NCBI RefSeq assembly: GCF_000590925.1
Contig: NZ_CP004372.1
Span: forward strand, 1,469,001-1,533,000
From: Roseibacterium elongatum DSM 19469
GTDB taxonomy: Bacteria > Pseudomonadota > Alphaproteobacteria > Rhodobacterales > Rhodobacteraceae
Reading direction: 5' to 3'
Length of the DNA stretch: 64,000 nucleotides
The notes under the pieces were generated by a model that saw only the letters and a list, made by a program, of their open reading frames with translations, ran no database searches and was not told where the DNA came from. Positions 55,937 to 64,000 of the stretch are shown here, piece by piece (position 1 is the first letter of the stretch; each line of letters begins with the position of its first letter). The translations under genes and the position numbers were made by a program.

Positions 55937-56759
55937 CCGCGTGCAGGTTCAGGGATTGTGCCGGTTCTCGTTTCCCTGCACGGGTGGGTTCAAGAAGTAC
56001 CATGAAGATCTCGAGGAGCGACGCGCCGCCCTTTATTCGCCGATCCGGCTGGACCAGCGCCTGACATGGTTCGAGCACGTGGCCCTGCCGGCGCTGCGGG
56101 CCCAGACGGACAAGGATTTCACCCTGCACCTGTTACTGGGCGAGGATTTCCCCCAGCCCTGGCGCGACCGGCTGATGCGCCTGATCGCCGATTTGCCCCA
56201 GATTGTCCCGGTGTTTCGAGCCGCAGGCGATCATCGATCCGTCTGCCGCGAGGTGCTTTGGGCCGGTCGCGATCCGCAAGCCGCGACCGTCGCCGAGTTC
56301 CGGCTCGACGATGACGACGCGGTGGCGGTGAATTACGTGCAATCGCTCCGCCGCAACTGGCCGCGCGTCAGGAAACTTGTGTCTGCAACCGGCCGGCTGG
56401 CCCTGGATCAGGGCAAGGGCATGGTGCTCGAGGCATGCGACACCGGCGCGATCGTGCCGCATCTGTTCCTGACCATGTGCTGGACGCCGGGCCTTGCCCT
56501 CTATCTGCGCCCGGACGATACGGGCACCATCATGGACTTTCCGCATCACAAGATCTGGCATCGCGTGCCCTTCGTCAGCCTGACCGAGCAGGTGATGTTC
56601 ATTCGCGGCGACCATGCCACGAACGATGCCAGGACACCGTGGAATGCGACGGCCCCGGTCGCCAATGCGCCGGGTGATCTGGGTGCCCTTCTGAAAACCC
56701 GATTCGATATTGATCTGGACGCGTTCGCGATGGCGTGGCAGGCTCTGGATCACGGCTAG
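55929..56759 (+). CDS. Putative rhamnosyltransferase-like glycosyltransferase, second copy
   Basis: 276 residues, same family as the gene at 54192 but clearly diverged: N-terminal VQGLCRFSFPCTGGF, FEHVALPALRAQTDKDFTLHLLLGEDFP and FRLDDDDAVAVNYVQSL. ATG 55929 overlaps the DMT stop by 8 bp. The two enzymes may add successive sugars to one glycan, or have diverged acceptors after duplication. No signal peptide or membrane helix. Confidence 0.75.
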   Translation: MVDRVQVQGLCRFSFPCTGGFKKYHEDLEERRAALYSPIRLDQRLTWFEHVALPALRAQTDKDFTLHLLLGEDFPQPWRDRLMRLIADLPQIVPVFRAAGDHRSVCREVLWAGRDPQAATVAEFRLDDDDAVAVNYVQSLRRNWPRVRKLVSATGRLALDQGKGMVLEACDTGAIVPHLFLTMCWTPGLALYLRPDDTGTIMDFPHHKIWHRVPFVSLTEQVMFIRGDHATNDARTPWNATAPVANAPGDLGALLKTRFDIDLDAFAMAWQALDHG

Positions 56760-56781
56760 AAACCGGCGCCTCGGCGTGCTG

Positions 56782-56810
56782 TTGACACATGCGGCGACTC
56801 CACCTATACC
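56782..56810 (+). promoter_or_regulatory. Strong promoter for the str operon (rpsL)
   Basis: TTGACA (perfect -35, 56782-56787), 17-bp spacer, TATACC (56805-56810). It is the closest match to the housekeeping consensus in the window and leaves a leader of about 200 bases before rpsL. Confidence 0.75.
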
Positions 56811-57014
56811 CCGCGCCACTTGGCCGGGCGTTTCCGGGTGTTTCGCATGGCCGAGCTACAGAATTGAGTGGTCACGATCCGGGCCGTTTTGGTGCCCCGA
56901 TCCTCTGAGAATTCCGCCGCAGCGTCCTCCAGGTAGGGAAGGGATGCATGCGGGTTTGGTGTTTTCGTGCAAGCGATGCGCCATCTGACATGAGTGAGCA
57001 AGACGGGGAACCGA

Positions 57015-57386
57015 ATGCCGACGATTCAACAGCTGATCCGCAAGCCGCGGCAGCCCAAAGTTAAAAGGTCCAAGTCCCAGCACTTGGAAAGCTGCCCGCA
57101 AAAACGTGGCGTTTGCACGCGCGTCTACACCACCACCCCGAAAAAGCCGAACTCGGCCATGCGGAAGGTGGCGAAGGTGCGCCTGACCAACGGTTACGAG
57201 GTGATCAGCTACATCCCCGGCGAAAGCCACAACCTTCAGGAGCACTCGGTGGTCCTGATCCGCGGCGGTCGTGTGAAAGACCTTCCCGGTGTGCGCTACC
57301 ACATCCTGCGCGGTGTTCTGGATACCCAGGGCGTCAAGGATCGTAAGCAGCGTCGTTCGAAATACGGCGCCAAGAAGCCGAAGTAA
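57015..57386 (+). CDS. rpsL: 30S ribosomal protein S12
   Basis: 123 residues starting [21 protein letters not shown] at ATG 57015. The [11 protein letters not shown] and [14 protein letters not shown] segments contain the two lysines where streptomycin-resistance changes arise; both are lysine, so the gene looks streptomycin-sensitive. First gene of the str operon; 12 bp to rpsG. Confidence 0.98.
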   Translation: MPTIQQLIRKPRQPKVKRSKSQHLESCPQKRGVCTRVYTTTPKKPNSAMRKVAKVRLTNGYEVISYIPGESHNLQEHSVVLIRGGRVKDLPGVRYHILRGVLDTQGVKDRKQRRSKYGAKKPK

Positions 57387-57398
57387 GAGGATACAGCC

Positions 57399-57869
57399 AT
57401 GTCCCGTCGTCACCGCGCAGAAAAACGCGAAGTCCTGCCCGACGCCAAGTTCGGCGACCGCGTTCTGACCAAATTCATGAACAACCTGATGATCGACGGC
57501 AAGAAGTCGGTCGCAGAAACCATTGTCTACAACGCGTTCGATCGCGTCGAGGGCCGCCTCAAGCGCGCACCCGTCGAGGTGTTCCACGAGGCGCTCGACA
57601 ACATCAAGCCGGCGGTCGAGGTTCGCTCGCGCCGTGTGGGTGGTGCCACCTACCAGGTGCCCGTCGAAGTGCGCCCCGAGCGTCGCGAAGCCCTGGCCAT
57701 CCGCTGGCTGATCAACGCCGCGCGCGCGCGCAACGAAAACACCATGGAAGAGCGTCTGGCCGGTGAGCTGGTCGATGCCGTGAACTCGCGCGGGTCCGCC
57801 GTGAAAAAGCGCGAAGATACACACAAGATGGCCGACGCCAACAAGGCGTTCAGCCACTACCGTTGGTAA
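57399..57869 (+). CDS. rpsG: 30S ribosomal protein S7
   Basis: 156 residues. Nucleates 30S head assembly. [31 protein letters not shown] and [30 protein letters not shown] are typical; the C-terminus [20 protein letters not shown] is complete. In E. coli S7 regulates this operon by binding its mRNA. Confidence 0.98.
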   Translation: MSRRHRAEKREVLPDAKFGDRVLTKFMNNLMIDGKKSVAETIVYNAFDRVEGRLKRAPVEVFHEALDNIKPAVEVRSRRVGGATYQVPVEVRPERREALAIRWLINAARARNENTMEERLAGELVDAVNSRGSAVKKREDTHKMADANKAFSHYRW

Positions 57870-57899
57870 TTCACCCCACCCAAGCCTGAGGACACCCCC

Positions 57900-60017
57900 A
57901 TGGCACGCGATTATCCGCTCGAGCGCTACCGCAATTTCGGGATCATGGCGCATATCGACGCCGGCAAGACCACGACGACCGAGCGCATCCTTTACTACAC
58001 CGGCAAGTCCCACAAGATCGGCGAGGTGCATGATGGCGCAGCGACGATGGACTGGATGGAGCAGGAGCAGGAGCGGGGGATCACCATCACCTCGGCTGCG
58101 ACGACCACCTTCTGGGAACGCACCGAAACGGGCACCGACGCCCAGACCGAGAAGCATCGCTTCAACATCATCGACACACCCGGCCACGTGGACTTCACCA
58201 TCGAGGTCGAGCGGTCGCTGGCCGTGCTCGACGGCGCCGTGGCGCTGCTCGACGGCAACGCCGGTGTCGAGCCCCAGACCGAAACGGTCTGGCGTCAGGC
58301 CGACCGCTACAAGGTGCCGCGTCTGGTCTTCGTCAACAAGATGGACAAGATCGGCGCCGACTTCTTCAACTGCGTGCAGATGATCAAGGACCGCACCGGT
58401 GCGACCCCCGTTCCGGTCAACTTCCCGATCGGGGCCGAGGACAAGCTGGAAGGCATCGTCGACCTCATCACCATGGAAGAGTGGACCTGGGTCGGCGAAG
58501 ACCTCGGGGCCTCCTGGACGCGTCAGCCGATCCGTGACGAACTCAAGGCCACGGCCGACGAATGGCGCGCCAAGCTGATCGAGAACGCCGTCGAGCAAGA
58601 CGACGATGCCATGATGGCCTATCTCGAAGGCGAAGAGCCCGATGTCGACACCCTGCGCAAGCTGGTGCGCAAGGGCTGTCTGAACCTGTCCTTCGTGCCG
58701 GTTCTGGGTGGCTCGGCCTTCAAGAACAAGGGCGTGCAGCCGCTGCTTAACGCCGTGATCGACTTCCTGCCCGGCCCGCTGGACGTGGTCGATTACATGG
58801 GCTTCAAACCCGGCGACGAGGAAGAAACCCGCAACATCGCCCGCCGTGCCGATGACAACATGCCGTTCGCCGGTCTGGCCTTCAAGATCATGAACGACCC
58901 GTTCGTCGGCTCGCTGACCTTCACCCGGATCTATTCGGGCATCATGAAGAAGGGCGACTCGATCCTCAACTCGACCAAGGGCAAGAAAGAGCGCATCGGT
59001 CGCATGATGATGATGCACTCGAACAATCGCGAAGAGATCGAAGAAGCCTTCGCAGGCGACATCATCGCGCTGGCCGGTCTGAAAGAGACCACCACCGGTG
59101 ACACGCTGTGCGACGCGCAGGACCCGGTCGTTCTGGAAACGATGACCTTCCCCGATCCGGTGATCGAGATCGCCGTCGAGCCCAAGACCAAGGCCGACCA
59201 GGAAAAGATGTCCCAGGGTCTGGCCCGTCTGGCCGCCGAAGACCCGTCCTTCCGCGTCGAAACCGACCTCGAGTCGGGGCAGACCATCATGAAGGGCATG
59301 GGCGAACTTCACCTCGACATCCTGGTCGACCGCCTCAAGCGCGAGTTCAAGGTCGAGGCCAACATCGGCGCCCCGCAGGTGGCCTATCGCGAGACCATCG
59401 GTCACGAGATCGAACACACCTACACCCACAAGAAACAGTCGGGTGGGTCGGGCCAGTTCGCCGAGGTCAAGCTCATCATCTCGCCGACCGAGGCGGGCGA
59501 AGGCTATTCGTTCGAGTCCCGCATCGTCGGCGGTGCCGTGCCCAAGGAATACATCCCGGGCGTCGAAAAAGGCATCAAGTCGGTGATGGATAGCGGCCCG
59601 CTGGCCGGCTTCCCCGTGATCGACTTCAAGGTGGCGCTCATCGACGGCAAGTTCCACGATGTCGACTCGTCGGTTCTGGCCTTCGAGATCGCCTCGCGGA
59701 TGGCCATGCGCGAAGGTCTGAAAAAGGCCGGCGCCAAGCTGCTGGAACCGATGATGAAGGTCGAGGTCGTGACGCCCGAGGAATACACCGGTGGCATCAT
59801 CGGCGACCTCACCTCGCGTCGCGGTCAGGTGACCGGGCAGGAACCGCGCGGCAATGCCATCGCGATCAACGCCTTCGTGCCGCTGGCCAACATGTTCGGC
59901 TACATCAACACGCTGCGCTCGATGTCTTCGGGCCGGGCGCAGTTCACGATGCAGTTCGACCATTACGAGCCGGTTCCGCAGAACATCTCGGAAGAGATCC
60001 AGTCGAAATACGCATAA
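57900..60017 (+). CDS. fusA: Elongation factor G
   Basis: 705 residues. P-loop [30 protein letters not shown] (switch I), DTPGHVDF and NKMDKIGAD motifs, and the domain IV/V sequence [20 protein letters not shown] onward are all intact. Moves tRNA-mRNA on the ribosome. Third gene of the str operon; tuf copy 2 follows 75 bp later. Confidence 0.98.
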   Translation: MARDYPLERYRNFGIMAHIDAGKTTTTERILYYTGKSHKIGEVHDGAATMDWMEQEQERGITITSAATTTFWERTETGTDAQTEKHRFNIIDTPGHVDFTIEVERSLAVLDGAVALLDGNAGVEPQTETVWRQADRYKVPRLVFVNKMDKIGADFFNCVQMIKDRTGATPVPVNFPIGAEDKLEGIVDLITMEEWTWVGEDLGASWTRQPIRDELKATADEWRAKLIENAVEQDDDAMMAYLEGEEPDVDTLRKLVRKGCLNLSFVPVLGGSAFKNKGVQPLLNAVIDFLPGPLDVVDYMGFKPGDEEETRNIARRADDNMPFAGLAFKIMNDPFVGSLTFTRIYSGIMKKGDSILNSTKGKKERIGRMMMMHSNNREEIEEAFAGDIIALAGLKETTTGDTLCDAQDPVVLETMTFPDPVIEIAVEPKTKADQEKMSQGLARLAAEDPSFRVETDLESGQTIMKGMGELHLDILVDRLKREFKVEANIGAPQVAYRETIGHEIEHTYTHKKQSGGSGQFAEVKLIISPTEAGEGYSFESRIVGGAVPKEYIPGVEKGIKSVMDSGPLAGFPVIDFKVALIDGKFHDVDSSVLAFEIASRMAMREGLKKAGAKLLEPMMKVEVVTPEEYTGGIIGDLTSRRGQVTGQEPRGNAIAINAFVPLANMFGYINTLRSMSSGRAQFTMQFDHYEPVPQNISEEIQSKYA

Positions 60018-60092
60018 CGGCGGGGCGGTCGCGCCGCCCGCCCCACACCGTAGGGTCGCTGCGCCGGCCCGCACCAAGTCAAGGAGGCCATC

Positions 60093-61289
<1,197 letters not shown>

Positions 61290-61358
61290 GGCGCCGCCTT
61301 GCCGCGACGCGAGGGTGCAAAAAACCCTCCAGGCGGTCCGATCGATGACTTGAAAAGC

Positions 61359-61388
61359 CGAAGGTCGCGCGATATTGCGCGGCCTTCG
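61359..61388 (+). ncRNA. Long hairpin between tuf copy 2 and rpsJ
   Basis: A 12-bp stem, CGAAGGTCGCGC with GCGCGGCCTTCG (one G-T), loop GATATT. No T-tract follows. It lies 83 bp before the rpsJ ATG and may be part of the S10 operon leader (L4-type control) or a processing site. Confidence 0.4.
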
Positions 61389-61471
61389 CCGGTGCCCAGC
61401 CCGGCCAAACGAAACCGGTTCGACGAGGGGCGCGGCAACGCTCCCTCCTCTCAACTGAAAGGAATGAGATC

Positions 61472-61786
61472 ATGGCGATTGCCAGCCAGAATATCCGGAT
61501 CCGCCTCAAGGCGTTCGATTACCGGGTTCTCGATGCCTCGACGCAGGAAATCGTGAACACCGCCAAGCGGACCGGCGCGCAGGTGCGCGGCCCGATCCCG
61601 CTGCCCAACAAGATCGAGAAGTTCACCGTTCTGCGTGGCCCCCACGTTGACAAGAAAAGCCGCGACCAGTGGGAAATCCGCACCCACAAGCGTCTTCTCG
61701 ATATCGTCGATCCGACCCCGCAGACGGTGGACGCGCTGATGAAGCTCGACCTCGCCGCCGGCGTGGATGTCGAGATCAAGGTCTGA
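61472..61786 (+). CDS. rpsJ: 30S ribosomal protein S10
   Basis: 104 residues; [45 protein letters not shown] is the conserved N-terminal half, with [34 protein letters not shown] at the end. Also the NusE antitermination factor that meets NusG. First gene of the S10 operon. Confidence 0.98.
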   Translation: MAIASQNIRIRLKAFDYRVLDASTQEIVNTAKRTGAQVRGPIPLPNKIEKFTVLRGPHVDKKSRDQWEIRTHKRLLDIVDPTPQTVDALMKLDLAAGVDVEIKV

Positions 61787-61800
61787 GGGGGGTGACCAAC

Positions 61801-62643
61801 ATGTTGCGCTCTGGAGTGATCGCCAAGAAGCTGGGCATGACCCGGCTGTTCATGGAAGACGGGCGTCAGGTTCCCGTCACCGTTTTGTCGCTGGACGGCT
61901 GCCAGGTCGTGGCGCAGCGCACCGCCGACACGGATGGCTACAGCGCCGTCCAGTTGGGTGCCGGTGCCGCCAAGGCCAAGCGCGTGTCCGCGCCGATGCG
62001 TGGCCATTACGCAAAGGCGTCTGTCGCGCCCAAGCGGAAGCTGGCCGAGTTCCGCGTCGACCCCGACAACCTGATCGGTGTGGGTGAGGAAATCACCGCC
62101 GACCATTACTTCGAAGGTCAGTTCGTGGACGTTTCGGGCACCTCGATCGGTAAAGGCTTCGCCGGTGCCATGAAGCGGCACAATTTCGGCGGCCTGCGCG
62201 CCTCGCACGGTGTGTCGATCAGCCACCGCTCGCACGGCTCGACCGGTCAGTGTCAGGACCCCGGCCGCGTCTTCAAGGGCAAGAAAATGGCCGGCCACAT
62301 GGGCGCCGCCCGCGTGACCACGCAGAACCTGCAAGTCGTCAAGACCGACGCCGCGCGGGGCCTGATCATGGTCAAGGGGGCCGTTCCCGGCTCCAAGGGC
62401 GGTTGGGTGACGATCAAGGATGCGGTGAAAAAGCCGTTCCCGGAAAACGCCATTCTGCCCGCCGCGCTGAAGTCGGCCGCTGAAGAGGCCGCCAAGGCCG
62501 CAGAAGCCGCCGCCGCCGAAGCAGCCGCCGAAGAAGCAGCCGCCGCAGAAGCCGCCGCCGCAGAAGCGGCAGCCGCCGAAGAGGCCGCGCTGAAAGAGGC
62601 CGAAGCCCAGATCGAAGCCGAGAAGAAGGACGGTGAGGAATGA
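61801..62643 (+). CDS. rplC: 50S ribosomal protein L3 with long Ala/Glu-rich tail
   Basis: 280 residues from ATG 61801 ([17 protein letters not shown]). The L3 core (to about residue 220) includes [37 protein letters not shown] and [28 protein letters not shown]. After residue 220 comes a low-complexity tail of [15 protein letters not shown] type, about 60 residues, ending EAEKKDGEE. The ATG of rplD overlaps the stop. E. coli L3 is about 209 residues, so the tail is an addition. Confidence 0.97.
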   Translation: MLRSGVIAKKLGMTRLFMEDGRQVPVTVLSLDGCQVVAQRTADTDGYSAVQLGAGAAKAKRVSAPMRGHYAKASVAPKRKLAEFRVDPDNLIGVGEEITADHYFEGQFVDVSGTSIGKGFAGAMKRHNFGGLRASHGVSISHRSHGSTGQCQDPGRVFKGKKMAGHMGAARVTTQNLQVVKTDAARGLIMVKGAVPGSKGGWVTIKDAVKKPFPENAILPAALKSAAEEAAKAAEAAAAEAAAEEAAAAEAAAAEAAAAEEAALKEAEAQIEAEKKDGEE

Positions 62644-63260
62644 AACTCGACGTGATCAAACTCGACGGCGGCACGGCCGGTTCGGTCGAGCTCGGCGACG
62701 ATGTCTTCGGACTTGAGCCGCGCGCCGACATCCTGCACCGCGTCGTCCGCTGGCAGCGTAACAAGGCGCAGGCCGGAACGCACAAGGTCAAGACCCGGTC
62801 CGAGACCAGCTACTCGACCAAGAAGATCTATCGCCAGAAGGGCACCGGCGGCGCACGCCACGGTGACCGCAACGCGCCGATCTTCCGCAAGGGTGGTATC
62901 TACAAGGGCCCGACGCCCCGCAGCCACGCCCACGACCTGCCCAAGAAGTTCCGCAAGCTGGGCCTGAAGCATGCGCTTTCGGCCAAGATGGCGGCGGGCG
63001 AACTGGTCGTGATCGACACCGCCGCGATGGACGCGCCCAAGACCAGCGCCCTGGCCAAGCAGGTCAAGGAACTGGGCTGGAAGCGCGCCCTGATCATCGA
63101 CGGGGCCGAGGTGAACGAGAACTTCGCCATGGCCGCGCGCAACATCGAGGGTCTCGATGTGCTGCCGTCGGTGGGTGCCAATGTCTATGACATCCTCAAG
63201 CGCGACACGCTCGTGTTGACCAAGGCGGGTGTCGAAGCTCTGGAGGCTCGACTGAAATGA
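62640..63260 (+). CDS. rplD: 50S ribosomal protein L4
   Basis: 206 residues. [20 protein letters not shown], then the conserved loop [40 protein letters not shown]. In E. coli L4 represses the S10 operon. The ATG overlaps the rplC stop (ATGA), and its own stop overlaps the rplW ATG. Confidence 0.98.
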   Translation: MKLDVIKLDGGTAGSVELGDDVFGLEPRADILHRVVRWQRNKAQAGTHKVKTRSETSYSTKKIYRQKGTGGARHGDRNAPIFRKGGIYKGPTPRSHAHDLPKKFRKLGLKHALSAKMAAGELVVIDTAAMDAPKTSALAKQVKELGWKRALIIDGAEVNENFAMAARNIEGLDVLPSVGANVYDILKRDTLVLTKAGVEALEARLK

Positions 63261-63553
63261 GCGTGAAGGCAGAACATTACGACGTGATCCGCAAGCCGAT
63301 CATCACCGAGAAATCCACGATGGCGTCGGAGAACAACGCCGTGGTTTTCGAAGTCGCGATCGACGCGAACAAGCCGCAGATCAAGGAAGCGGTCGAAACG
63401 CTCTTTGGTGTGAAGGTCAAGGCGGTCAACACCGTCGTCACCAAGGGCAAGGTCAAGCGGTTCCGCGGCCAGATCGGCACGCGCAAGGACGTCAAGAAGG
63501 CCTATGTGACCCTCGAAGAGGGCAACACCATTGACGTGTCGACCGGTCTTTAA
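63257..63553 (+). CDS. rplW: 50S ribosomal protein L23
   Basis: 98 residues. [55 protein letters not shown] and the basic loop [22 protein letters not shown] are clear. Lies at the exit tunnel where trigger factor and SRP dock. A terminator-like hairpin follows before rplB. Confidence 0.98.
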   Translation: MSVKAEHYDVIRKPIITEKSTMASENNAVVFEVAIDANKPQIKEAVETLFGVKVKAVNTVVTKGKVKRFRGQIGTRKDVKKAYVTLEEGNTIDVSTGL

Positions 63554-63572
63554 TAGACGGCGACATCGCTTC

Positions 63573-63603
63573 GGCCCCGGCACCATCCGGGGCCGTCGTT
63601 TTT
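63573..63603 (+). terminator. Terminator-like hairpin inside the S10 operon
   Basis: Perfect GGCCCCGG/CCGGGGCC stem (loop CACCAT) followed by GTCGTTTTT, in the 123-bp gap between rplW and rplB. It could act as a partial attenuator. Confidence 0.6.
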
Positions 63604-63676
63604 GAAAGAATCGGGGACCTTCGGGGCCCTTCACCACCGGGGCTGACCCCCCGCAAAGCAACGGAAGACAGAAAGC

Positions 63677-64000
63677 ATGGCACTCAAGTCGTACAAACCG
63701 ACGACGCCGGGCCAGCGTGGGCTGGTTCTGATCGACCGTTCGGAGCTTTGGAAAGGTCGCCCGGTCAAGTCCCTCACCGAGGGTCTGACGAAAAAGGGCG
63801 GCCGGAACAATACCGGACGGATCACCGCACGCCGCCGCGGCGGCGGGGCGAAGCGTCTTTATCGCGTCGTCGATTTCAAGCGGACCAAGTTCGACGTTCC
63901 GGCCACGGTCGAACGTATCGAATACGACCCCAACCGCACCGCCTTCATCGCCCTGGTCCGTTACCAGGACGGCGAGCAGGCCTATATCCTGGCGCCGCAG
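63677..64000 (+). CDS. rplB: 50S ribosomal protein L2 (partial, cut by window end)
   Basis: First 108 residues: [33 protein letters not shown], then [26 protein letters not shown], as in L2. The rest lies beyond the window. Start ATG 63677 follows GACAGAAAGC. Confidence 0.97.
   Translation, partial: MALKSYKPTTPGQRGLVLIDRSELWKGRPVKSLTEGLTKKGGRNNTGRITARRRGGGAKRLYRVVDFKRTKFDVPATVERIEYDPNRTAFIALVRYQDGEQAYILAPQ

Noticed and set aside
52914..56759. Accessory island as an integrated mobile element
   Set aside because: No integrase, transposase, tRNA target or direct repeats were found at its edges.
62500..62600. Short periodic repeats in rplC as a CRISPR or minisatellite
   Set aside because: They encode an Ala/Glu helix in frame and have no spacers.

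Overview
The window is a gene-dense, GC-rich stretch of a chromosome from an alphaproteobacterium, most likely of the Rhodobacterales (Rhodobacter/Roseobacter group). The evidence is the ethylmalonyl-CoA pathway enzyme Mcd, the pckA/chvI-chvG-hprK-rapZ-EIIA-HPr cluster, DUF1491 and DUF6473 proteins, the order rpoZ-rsh-pdxJ-acpS-lepB-rnc-era-recO, and a hairpin terminator that resembles a repeat I recall from this order. No phage, insertion sequence, CRISPR array or integrase was seen.

Layout: (1) 1-3405, minus strand: frameshifted DUF3429 membrane protein, LysE exporter, methyltransferase, ispH, NYN-domain protein. (2) 3653-13245, mainly plus: folK, rpoZ, rsh (ppGpp), DUF2062, pdxJ, acpS, lepB, rnc, era, DUF1491, recO. 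(3) 13218-18799, mainly minus: thpR, mcd, TauE-type exporter (plus), DUF3859 protein, pckA. (4) 19150-24721, plus: ChvI/ChvG two-component system, HPr kinase, RapZ, EIIA, HPr, an acyltransferase. (5) 24741-31087, mainly minus: hbd, DUF6473 (plus), etfBA, hemolysin III, HIG1-like protein, SDR, SH3 protein. (6) 31236-41410: parC, lipoprotein, tuf copy 1, acetyltransferase, gnd, tRNA-Trp, broken secreted protein, ydcF, secE, nusG, broken GDPD. (7) 41678-52844: rplKA, rplJL, rpoBC. (8) 52914-56759: accessory island with a sulfotransferase, acylphosphatase and two related glycosyltransferases around a DMT transporter. (9) 57015-64000: str operon rpsL-rpsG-fusA-tuf copy 2, then the S10 operon rpsJ-rplC-rplD-rplW-rplB, cut by the window end.

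The genes are mostly core: transcription (rpoZ, rpoB, rpoC, nusG), translation (ribosomal proteins, EF-G, EF-Tu), stringent response, acetate/propionate and fatty acid carbon flow (mcd, hbd, etfBA, pckA), and a regulatory PTS branch that probably reports carbon and nitrogen status through ChvGI and HprK.

Most notable: two tuf genes 25.6 kb apart are identical over 1,197 bp, with the match starting exactly at the ATG and ending 21 bp after the stop. They carry an abrupt codon-usage switch near codon 66. Four otherwise intact genes each carry a single-base frameshift. A glycosyltransferase-transporter-glycosyltransferase cassette sits between rpoC and the str operon. Several ribosomal operons have structured leaders or internal terminator-like hairpins. 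I saw no clearly new defence or mobile system; the glycosyltransferase cassette is the best candidate for an undescribed pathway.
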